From: Puniceibacterium confluentis
GTDB taxonomy: Bacteria > Pseudomonadota > Alphaproteobacteria > Rhodobacterales > Rhodobacteraceae
Assembly: GCF_007923445.1 (NCBI RefSeq)
Contig: NZ_VOJI01000016.1
Location: forward strand, 1-64,000
DNA length: 64,000 bases
Direction: 5' to 3'
Shown: positions 26,833-34,800 of the stretch, piece after piece
Layout of the letters: each line of letters opens with the position of its first letter
Numbering within the stretch: position 1 is the stretch's first letter
The notes under the pieces: generated by a model
Databases searched by the model: none
What the model was told of the DNA's origin: nothing
The model's input: the letters and a program-made list of their open reading frames with translations, nothing else
Translations under genes and position numbers: made by a program

Positions 26833-28335
26833 ATGTCCTACGCCACCGACCCCGCCGATCTGAGCGCCACCGAGGCGCGCCGCCTGATCGCCCGCCGCCA
26901 ATTGTCCGCCGTCGAGCTGGCCGAGGCCTGCATCAGCCGGGTCGAGACGCTGGATCACGCGGTGAATGCCGTGGTGGCGCGCGATTTCGACGCGCTGCGC
27001 GCCGGGGCCAAAGCCGCCGACGCCCGGCAGGCCGCGGGCAAGCCGCTGGGCGCGCTGCACGGCCTGCCGGTTGCGATCAAGGACATGAACGACGTTGCCG
27101 GACTGCCCACCACCTTCGGATCAGAGATCTTCCGCGACAATGTGCCCGCACAGGACGATCCGCTTGTGGCCGGGCTGCGCGCGGCGGGGGCCTTGCCGCT
27201 GGGCAAGACCAACAACCCGGAATGGAGCGCCGGCGCCAACACCCGCAACCGGGTCTATGGCACAACGGCGAACCCCCATGACCCGCGCCGGAGCTGCGGC
27301 GGATCTTCGGGCGGCTCGGCGGTGGCGCTGGCCTGCGGATATGCGCCGCTGGCCTCTGGCTCGGACCTTGGCGGATCGCTGCGCACCCCGGCGGCCTATT
27401 GCGGCGTTGTCGGATTCCGGCCCAGCCCCGGTGTGGTTCCGGGCGCCGCGCGGGCGACCGGTTTGCTGCCGCAGTCGACATCCGGGCCGATGGCGCGCAC
27501 CGTGGCGGATTGCGGGCTGATGCTGTCGGTCATGGCCAGCCCGGACCGGCGCGACCCGTTCACGACGGTGATCGACGGGCGCACGCCCTGGGATCCGTCC
27601 GGGTTCGCCCGGTTGCATCGCTGCGACCTTGGTGCCCTGCGCATCGGCGTGACCGAAGACTTCGGCTTTGCCCCGGTGGAATCGGCGACGCGCAGCCTGT
27701 TCCGGACCGCGCTTGCCGCGCTGCAACCCTTTCTTGGGCCGGTCACGGAACGCGCCCCGGATTGCAGCGGCGCCGACCGCATCTTTGCCGTGCTGCGGGC
27801 GGTGATGTTTCTGGCCACCCATGCGCGGTTTGTCGACGAAACCCCGGCACTTGTCGGCGCGAACGTCACCGGGAATGTTGCCGAAGGCCGCCGCTACAGC
27901 GCGGCCGACGTGGCCCAGGCGCTCGAGATGCAGGGCGCCTACCACCGCCGCTGGCAGACCTTTTTCGACAGTTGCGACATCGTGATGTCACCGGCGGTGA
28001 CGGTCACGCCGCGCGATTGGCACGAGATGTTCCCGACCGCCATCGACGGCGCGCCGACGCACAGCTATTACCACTGGCTGGGTCTGGCCTATGCCGCGAC
28101 CATCCCCGGGCATCCGGCGATCACGATTCCCTGCGGACGCGACAGCAACGGCCTGCCCTTCGGGCTGCAGATCGTCGGGCGGCGTCACGACGATGCCACC
28201 CTCCTAGCCGTCGCCGCCGAACTCGAAGCGGTGATTTCCGGCCTGCCGGATCTTGCACCGGGCAGACCGGACCTCGACCGGTTGCGCCGGGCTCCGAACC
28301 TGTCTGCCGCAAGCGGGTTTTTTCCCGACGCCTAG
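26833..28335 (+). CDS. Amidase-signature family hydrolase
   Basis: 500 residues from ATG 26833, preferred over ATG 26812 because AGGAG lies 6 bp upstream; the 26812 start would overlap the previous stop (ATGA). The Ser-cisSer-Lys triad is present: Lys83 in AIKDMND, the GGSSGGSA loop, and the nucleophile Ser in [11 protein letters not shown]. Hydrolyses carboxamides; no specificity can be assigned. Last gene of the peptide island. The interval 28336-28436 after it contains a probable terminator and AT-rich inverted repeats. Confidence 0.88.
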   Translation: MSYATDPADLSATEARRLIARRQLSAVELAEACISRVETLDHAVNAVVARDFDALRAGAKAADARQAAGKPLGALHGLPVAIKDMNDVAGLPTTFGSEIFRDNVPAQDDPLVAGLRAAGALPLGKTNNPEWSAGANTRNRVYGTTANPHDPRRSCGGSSGGSAVALACGYAPLASGSDLGGSLRTPAAYCGVVGFRPSPGVVPGAARATGLLPQSTSGPMARTVADCGLMLSVMASPDRRDPFTTVIDGRTPWDPSGFARLHRCDLGALRIGVTEDFGFAPVESATRSLFRTALAALQPFLGPVTERAPDCSGADRIFAVLRAVMFLATHARFVDETPALVGANVTGNVAEGRRYSAADVAQALEMQGAYHRRWQTFFDSCDIVMSPAVTVTPRDWHEMFPTAIDGAPTHSYYHWLGLAYAATIPGHPAITIPCGRDSNGLPFGLQIVGRRHDDATLLAVAAELEAVISGLPDLAPGRPDLDRLRRAPNLSAASGFFPDA

Positions 28336-28337
28336 CG

Positions 28338-28355
28338 GCCCCGGATTTCGGGGGC
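28338..28355. terminator. Probable terminator between convergent amidase and GST genes
   Basis: GCCCCG (28338-28343) pairs with CGGGGGC (28349-28355) around a short loop, immediately after the amidase stop. About 20 bp further on, the AT-rich CATAAT-GCGA-ATTATG (28378-28393) is a second inverted repeat. Both lie between convergent genes. Confidence 0.45.
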
Positions 28356-28436
28356 GACGCTGCACCGATCTATATTACATAATGCGAATTATGCGATGTG
28401 CCACAAGCCCCGGGCGGTTTGCGTGCCTCCGGACGC

Positions 28437-29075
28437 TCAGGCGCCCGGAATGTCCTGCACATATTTGGGAACATGATAACCGCTCTGAACCGCCGGCCGC
28501 TCGAGGATCCGGCGGTACCAGGCCCGGATATTCGGAAACTCGGCCAGGTCGATGCCCTGCCAGTCGTGGCGTGAAATCCACGGCCAGATCGCCATGTCTG
28601 CAATGGTGTAGGTGCCCTTGCCTTCCCCGACCACGTAGTCGCGCCCCTCGAGACGGGTGTTCAGCACCCGGTACAGGCGCTGCGCTTCCTTGCTGTAGCG
28701 TTCCTCGGCGTAGGCGGATTTTCCGGCGTTGTATTTCACGAAATGATGCACCTGGCCCAGCATCGGCCCCAGACCACCCATCTGCCACATCAGCCATTCG
28801 ACCATGTGCCAGTACTCATCGCCGGTGACCTGAAAGCGGTCGTATTTCCGCGCGAGGTATAACATGATCGCGCCGGACTCCATCAGATGCAGGCCGGTGT
28901 CATGATCGACGATGGCGGGAATCCGGTTGTTCGGGGCAATCTTCAGGAAGTCGGGCGCAAACTGCTCGTCCCTGGAAATGTCGATCGGCTTGACGGTATA
29001 GGGCACGCCCAGTTCTTCCAGCAGGATGGACACCTTGCGTCCGTTCGGCGTGGTCCAGGTATATAGATCAATCAT
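28437..29075 (-). CDS. Glutathione S-transferase family protein (Ure2p/YfcG-like)
   Basis: 212 residues from ATG 29075. The N-terminal thioredoxin-like domain has WTTPNGRKVSILLEELG, the TPN-G-K motif of Ure2p-like/Nu-class GSTs that bind two glutathiones or act as disulfide oxidoreductases, then NNRIPAIVDHDTG and MESGAIMLYLARKY. The C-terminal helical domain includes YTIADMAIWPW. An earlier in-frame start at 29177 overlaps vapC and adds a basic tail, so is unlikely. Stand-alone; no pathway link visible. Confidence 0.9.
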   Translation of the reverse strand: MIDLYTWTTPNGRKVSILLEELGVPYTVKPIDISRDEQFAPDFLKIAPNNRIPAIVDHDTGLHLMESGAIMLYLARKYDRFQVTGDEYWHMVEWLMWQMGGLGPMLGQVHHFVKYNAGKSAYAEERYSKEAQRLYRVLNTRLEGRDYVVGEGKGTYTIADMAIWPWISRHDWQGIDLAEFPNIRAWYRRILERPAVQSGYHVPKYVQDIPGA

Positions 29076-29173
29076 GTGCAGTCCTGTGCGATGGGCCTGA
29101 AATCGGTGTAAGTGCTGCCCCGAACCTATGCCCCGCCCCCGACAAAGGAAAGCCTGCCCCGTGGCGGCGGGCG

Positions 29174-29593
29174 TCACCCCGGTTCGGTGCGGAACGGATC
29201 AAATACCTGCACGCCGGTTGGCGCGAAATCCGCGGCATTGCGCGTCACCACCGTGGCATCGCGGCTCAGCGCCTGGGCGGCTATCATGAGGTCGGCGCCG
29301 GAATGCCCCAACCGGGCCGACAGCTCGCCCCAGACCAGCGCGTCCCGGGCGGTGAAGTCGATCAGCCGGTCGCTGAACACCGCAATCGTGCGTTCCAGCC
29401 AGTGCCGCAGATCGCGGGCAAAGTCCGGGTTCTGCGGTTCCTGCAACCGGATGCCGCGCTCGATCTCGCCCAGGGTGATGGTGCTGAGGAACAGTTCGGC
29501 CTCGGACCGCTGGGCCAGCCAGCCTGCAACCTGCGGCGCCCGCCCGGCCCGCCGCACCGCCGAGACAACATTGGTGTCGAGGATGTAGATCAA
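29174..29593 (-). CDS. vapC: PIN-domain ribonuclease toxin (VapC-type)
   Basis: 139 residues. The PIN acidic residues are visible: Asp6 in ILDTNVVSAV, Glu43 in TITLGEIERGI, and later Asp residues in GADLMIAAQA and TRNAADF. Acts as an RNase held inactive by the cognate antitoxin. Start overlaps the antitoxin stop by 4 bp, the usual vapBC coupling. Such pairs are common stabilisers of accessory replicons. Confidence 0.92.
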   Translation of the reverse strand: MIYILDTNVVSAVRRAGRAPQVAGWLAQRSEAELFLSTITLGEIERGIRLQEPQNPDFARDLRHWLERTIAVFSDRLIDFTARDALVWGELSARLGHSGADLMIAAQALSRDATVVTRNAADFAPTGVQVFDPFRTEPG

Positions 29594-29844
29594 AACTCGA
29601 CGTCGCGCGGCCGGACCTGCGCGCGTGGCGAACCATCGTCCGGCGCGGCGCCGGGAAAGGCCAGCAGGTGATCGGCAAAGCTTTCCCGCCGCGCGGCGGC
29701 GATCCGCACCAGCCGGGCATATTCCTCCGCCGCAACCACCACCACGGCCGGCTTGCCGCGCCGCGACACCTCCTGCGGGCGTCCGCTCAGCGCTGCTTCG
29801 ACAACCGCGCTGAACCGGTTCTTTGCGTCCTGCAATGTGAGCAT
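29590..29844 (-). CDS. Antitoxin of the Phd/YefM family
   Basis: 84 residues from ATG 29844 (a TTG one codon upstream is possible) with AGGAGG 6 bp before the ATG. The N-terminus LTLQDAKNRFSAVVEAALSGRPQEVSRRGKPAVVVV is the Phd/YefM DNA-binding fold; the C-terminal tail (FPGAAPDDGS...) should wrap the toxin. It overlaps vapC by 4 bp. The antitoxin-toxin complex probably represses its own promoter via the repeats just upstream. Confidence 0.9.
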   Translation of the reverse strand: MLTLQDAKNRFSAVVEAALSGRPQEVSRRGKPAVVVVAAEEYARLVRIAAARRESFADHLLAFPGAAPDDGSPRAQVRPRDVEF

Positions 29845-29853
29845 CAAAACCTC

Positions 29854-29880
29854 CTGTCTAGCCAGATAGCTAGATAGTTG
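29854..29880 (-). promoter_or_regulatory. Candidate antitoxin operator
   Basis: Upstream of the antitoxin start lie two AGATAG units (29864-29869 and 29872-29877, + strand) 8 bp apart, with CTAG repeated at 29858 and 29870 and the palindrome TAGCTA at 29867-29872. This is the kind of short repeated operator used for autoregulation by Phd-type antitoxins, and it would overlap the -10 region. Confidence 0.45.
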
Positions 29881-29922
29881 CTTTCGACGTTGAAATCAAG
29901 CCTTGCCCCACCCCGGCCACGC

Positions 29923-31833
29923 TCAGTTCACCAGCACTCTGGCCACGAATCCGCCGTTGCGCCACTGCGCCAGCGCCGCGGAAAAGTTCTGCCCCGGCAG
30001 CCCGTCGACCGTGCTGGTATAATATCCTGCGGCCTTCAGCCGTTCCTGCGTCGCCGCGATGGTGTCCCGCGACCACTGGTCGGCGGATTCGGTCAGCCTG
30101 CGCAGGATCTCTCCGCTGTCTTCGGCGGCGCCGCGCAACAGCATGTTCGCCGCCTGCCCGGGATCCCGCGCCACGCCACGCCCCTCGTCCAGCAGGATCG
30201 CCGCCGCCAGATAGGCCCCGGGCGCGCCGTCGTGGGCGGCATCGGTGAAATATTTCAACGCATCCGCCGGGCTGTCGACCTGGCCGTCCTGCGCCAGAAC
30301 CCCAAGGTTGTACCTGGCAGTGGCCGACCCCTCAGCCGCCGCGCGTTTCATCAGGGCGATGGCATCGGTGCTGTCGCCGCCGCCTTCCAGCATCGTGACC
30401 GCAAGGTTGATCATCGCATCAAGACTGCCCCCTTCGGCCGCGGTGCGGTTCAGCTCCATCGCCCGCGCCGGATCCGGATCGACCCCGGTGCCGGTTTCGT
30501 ACAGTTGCGCCAGGCTGACCATGGCGCGCAGGTCGCCGCGCGCTGCCGCGTCCTTGTACAGGCGCACCGCCTGCCGCGTGTCGCCCGCAGCCCAGGTCGC
30601 GCGCGCCAGCAATGCCGCGTAGTGCGGCAGATCCGGTGACTGCGACACCGCCGCACTGCAGGCGCGCACCGCGTTCAGCGCGTTGGCCTGCAACAGCTCG
30701 AACGGCACCCCGGAATTGTCCGCCGTCGCATCGCGCGGATGGGTGGCCAGCCGCTGGCAGATCGACCCGGGCAGCGCATCCTCGGGGCGCGGGATCGACT
30801 CGAGCAGTTGCTGCGCCTCGTCGACATGAGCGCCGTCCGGATACCGTTCCAGATACACCTCCATCAGTGGCCGCATCCGGCTGCGCCGCGCCAGTTCCCA
30901 CAGCCGGTCGGCGTCGTCGGCAAGGTTCAGCGCCCGGGTCCGGGTGCCGGTCCGCAGATGCGCCACCGCCTCGTCCACATGCGCACCCCCCGGGTATCGG
31001 TCGACATACAGCGACAGCAGTTGCGGATCGCCGGCATTCACCGCCAGCTGGTACAACAGACTTTCCTCGGAAATCGACTGCGGCCCGTCGTCAAAGCGGA
31101 ACTGCCGGGTGAGCGAGGAGTTTTCAAAGGGGATCTGCCTGCCACCGGTCGCCGCCCGCACATCCCGCCGCACACCGATCATCATCTGCTGGATGTCCTG
31201 CCCCGGGGTGTAGATGTGGTGCAGCAGCGCCTCGGTGAAAAAGCTGTTCCGCCCGGTGCCGTCATAGGCCACATTGTCCGGCTGCGTGGCATAGACGAAC
31301 ATGAAATCCGCCTCTGTCCCGACCCGCGCCAGCCCCTTGCCCACACGCGACTCCTGCTCCAGCGCGGCGCCGAACGGATTGTCCCGGCAAGCGTCCAGAA
31401 ACACCAGCTTGACCCCTTTCGAACGCTGCATCGCATCCAGCACCCGTTCAAGCCCGTCGGTTTCTTTCGTCACATCCGAGGCCGAGCGGATGACCGCGTC
31501 GGCAGGCACCAGATAATTGCGCCCGTCGGCCTGAAAGCCATGCCCGGCGTAAAAGAACAGCACCGTGTCCGCCCCCTCGGCCGCGCTGGCGAAATCTGCC
31601 AGCACCCGCGCCATCCGGTCCTTGGTGACGTCGATCTCGAGCATCACCTGAAACCCCAGCCCGCGCAGCGCGACCGAAATGTCCAATGCGTCGTTGCGCG
31701 GGTTCTCCAGCGTGTTGAACTGGGTGTAGTCGGAATTGCCGATGACCAGCGCCACCCGGTTCTGTGCCGCCGCCGACCCGCCCGTCACAAGGACGGACAG
31801 GACAAGAAGCAGACCGCACAGTACCTGTCTCAT
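29923..31833 (-). CDS. Exported caspase-like (C14) protease with Sel1-type repeats
   Basis: 636 residues from ATG 31833, which gives a clean signal peptide (about 1-24, cleavage near AAAQ). A caspase p20-type domain follows (NRVALVIGNSDYTQF, then His98 in FYAGHGFQ and Cys149 in FLDACRDNPFG), so the catalytic dyad is intact. The middle and C-terminal parts contain Sel1/TPR-like helical repeats (AMVSLAQLYETGTGVD, TARYNLGVLAQDG, AYLAAAILLDEGRGVA). The last 50 residues resemble a peptidoglycan-binding helical domain (ERLKAAGYYTSTVDGLPG). Starts 10 bp after tpsA and must be in the same operon, suggesting a role in processing or controlling the secreted TpsA. It is predicted to be periplasmic or exported; the substrate is unknown. 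Confidence 0.85.
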   Translation of the reverse strand: MRQVLCGLLLVLSVLVTGGSAAAQNRVALVIGNSDYTQFNTLENPRNDALDISVALRGLGFQVMLEIDVTKDRMARVLADFASAAEGADTVLFFYAGHGFQADGRNYLVPADAVIRSASDVTKETDGLERVLDAMQRSKGVKLVFLDACRDNPFGAALEQESRVGKGLARVGTEADFMFVYATQPDNVAYDGTGRNSFFTEALLHHIYTPGQDIQQMMIGVRRDVRAATGGRQIPFENSSLTRQFRFDDGPQSISEESLLYQLAVNAGDPQLLSLYVDRYPGGAHVDEAVAHLRTGTRTRALNLADDADRLWELARRSRMRPLMEVYLERYPDGAHVDEAQQLLESIPRPEDALPGSICQRLATHPRDATADNSGVPFELLQANALNAVRACSAAVSQSPDLPHYAALLARATWAAGDTRQAVRLYKDAAARGDLRAMVSLAQLYETGTGVDPDPARAMELNRTAAEGGSLDAMINLAVTMLEGGGDSTDAIALMKRAAAEGSATARYNLGVLAQDGQVDSPADALKYFTDAAHDGAPGAYLAAAILLDEGRGVARDPGQAANMLLRGAAEDSGEILRRLTESADQWSRDTIAATQERLKAAGYYTSTVDGLPGQNFSAALAQWRNGGFVARVLVN

Positions 31834-31843
31834 GGCATCAGCG

Positions 31844-34800
31844 TCACAGCCCGACCGCCCGCGCCAGCTTGATCCCGACACTGTCGACCGCCGCCGCCAC
31901 GGTGCTGACCGTGGCCGAGCGGATCGCCGCCAGTTCCGGGTCGTCCGCGCGGGCAAAGTTGATTGCCTTGCGGATCTCGGCCGAGGCCGCCCCCATCGCC
32001 GCCCGCGCCTCGTTCAGGGCCTCGCGGCGGATTTCGCTGCGCTGCGCCTCGTTGCTGGCCGCGGCCAGACGCGAGCTGGCCCGCGCCCGCGCCCGGTCGG
32101 TGCGGATCTTCGCATCGCGCACGATCCGCGCGACGTTTTCCATGCCCGGCGGCAGGTCGGTCGAAATCGCATCCAGTTCATTGGCGAAATCGTCCAGCGC
32201 GTCAGACAGACAGGCCAGGTAGCGATCGGCATCGGCCAGGTTCTCGGCGCAGGCATCCGCCGCGATTTCCAGCGTCCCGGCCAGCGACTGCACCAGCGCC
32301 AGGGTGTCGCGGGCGTCATCCACCGCCGCCTCGCCGGTCAGCGCCAGAACCAGCTGGATGTCGTCGGTTGCATTCGGCGGCAGCGCCTCGATCGACCGCG
32401 TCAGCGGCGCCTCGTTGACCTGCTGGCTGCGGCCCACGCTCAGCGCTCCGGTGCCGTAGCGGATGTCGTAATTCGCCAGCCCGCTGCCCTGCGCGTTGTC
32501 AGCGAAGATAAGATAGGGGCTGCCGGCCACCGCCGCGGTGGCCGCGGCGCCGTCGCTGGTCAGGGTCACCCCGGTCACCGCATCCGTCAAAACCAGCCCG
32601 TCGGCGGAAAATTCAGTCCCGCCAAAGGTGAACAGATCGCCGAACAGCTTGGACTGGTCGTCCGGCGTGATCGTCAGCGGCGCCGGCGTCACCGCCATCG
32701 TGCCGTCCAGCACCACAAGGTCGTAGTTCTCCAGCCCGCTGCCCGCCGCCACCGTGCCCGAGATCGCATAGGGGCCGTCCACCACCGTGGCGCTGTCCAC
32801 CGCCCCGGCGCTGGAGAGGTCCAGCCGCGTCAGCACGTCCGAGAACAGCAGTCCGGGGTCGGCGAACTCGGTGCCCGCAAAGGCAAAGGCGGTGCCGTAG
32901 ACCTTGCTCTGGTCGTCCACCTGCACCTCGCGCGGCAGCGGCGTCACCGCCAGGCTGCCGGTGCCGTAGGTGATGGCGTAGTTGCCCAGCCCGCTGCCCA
33001 GCGCCGCCGTGGCGGTGATGTCATAGGGTGACAGCCCCACCCCCGCCGTCGCGGCGGCGCCGTCGCTGGCCAGGGTCACGCTGCCGACGCTGTCGGCGAA
33101 CAGCAGCCCGCTCGACGTGAACTCGGTGCCGGCAAAGGTGAACAGATCGCCGTAGGTCTTGGACTGGTCGTCCGGCGTGATCGTCAGCGGCGCCGGGGTG
33201 ATCTCGGCGTCGGCGCTGCCGGTGACGGCGCGGTACGGCTGTCCCAGCGCGCTGGTCAGCGTGCCCAGCGACACCGTCACGCTTTGGGTGCCGACGGTGA
33301 AATCCGAAAACACCGGCGCGTCGAACGCCGTCGAGGTGTCCAGCGTATCGCCCGTCGGGCCAAAGACATAGGACCCCGGCCCGCCGAACACGGTTCCGGT
33401 CACACTTGCACTGCCGGTGGTGCCATAGGTCAGGGTGATCGGATCCGGCAGGGCAAAGACCACCGGGTCGATGCTGTAGAGCGCCGGATAGTTGCCCGGG
33501 GCGCCCGGCGCCCAGACGGTGGAAAAGCTCCAGCCACCGGCCATCGCCGTGGCGCGGAAACCTTCGGTGTCCTGAAATTCGGCGGTGCTCAGTCCCGTGC
33601 CATAGGCTGCCGCCCCGCCGTCGGCCTGCCCCGAGGTGTCCAGATCCCAGAAGCCGCCGGTCAGCGCGGTCTCGGGCAGCGGCGGCACCAGGCTGGCATC
33701 ACCGTTCACACCGATCAGACCGCCGGTCAGCGCCGTTCCCGTCCCGGAGGCCGACACCAGCGCATTGCTGAAGACCTGCGAAATCGTTCCGCCCGAGGTG
33801 GCCCCGGCAAAGCCGCCCACCGCCTGCAGCCCATCGGTGGTGCCGCTGACCGAGGTGTCCAGCACATAGCTGTCGCTGATGGTGCCGTTCAGGTTCAGAC
33901 CGGTGTGCCCGCCCACCGACAGGGTAATTCCGCCCGACGACGCGTCCACCGGACCATAGGCCGCCGTGCGCGCGATGTCGCCCTGGTTGGTGCCGGCAAA
34001 GCCGCCGACATAGGCGTCGCTGGTCGATGACGGAAAGCCCGCGACCGTCTCGGTGAACGCCACCGGGCCATCGGCATAGGAATCAGTGATGCTGTTACGG
34101 TTGTCCCCGACAAAGCCACCGATGCTCAGATCGTCGCCATCGGCGGCGTCGACGATCACCGCGGCGGTGGAAACCGACTCGCTGATGGTTCCGGCCCGGC
34201 CGCTGGAATCGCTGGCCAGCAGGTTCGCCCCGGCAAAGCCGCCGGTGTCGATCTGCGCCCCCGCGGTGCTGACAAAGACGTTGCCGTCCGCCCTGCCCTG
34301 ACTTATCGGGCCGATGTTTTCACCCACCAGCCCGCCGACCCGGCCCGGTTCACCCGGCGCCGTGAACGCGGTCGAGGTCACATCGACATCGCCCAGCGCC
34401 TGCACGTTGAAGATCGGCTCGGTCAGCGCATAGTTCAGGGTATAGCCCAGCAAACCGCCCACCACCGGCGCCCCGCCCGTGGTGACGTCGATGTTGCCCG
34501 CCGCAAAGGAATCCAGAACCGCGCTCTGGTTGTGCCCGACAAGCCCGCCGACAAAGATCCGCTCGCTCCCCGTCATCGTGACGAAGATGTCCATGAAGCT
34601 GGCGGAATCGGAAATCGGGTCGGTGGTCAGTGCCCGGCCCGCGAGCCCGCCGACGCGGGTATCACCGGTGCCGGTCACCAGGATCGTACCGGTGGAGGTG
34701 CTGTCCGCGACCAGCCCGAGGTTGCTGCCGACGACGCCGCCCACGGCCCGGGTGCTGCTGCTGCCCGGCCCGCCGTTTGACGTGACGGTGCCGGCAAAGC

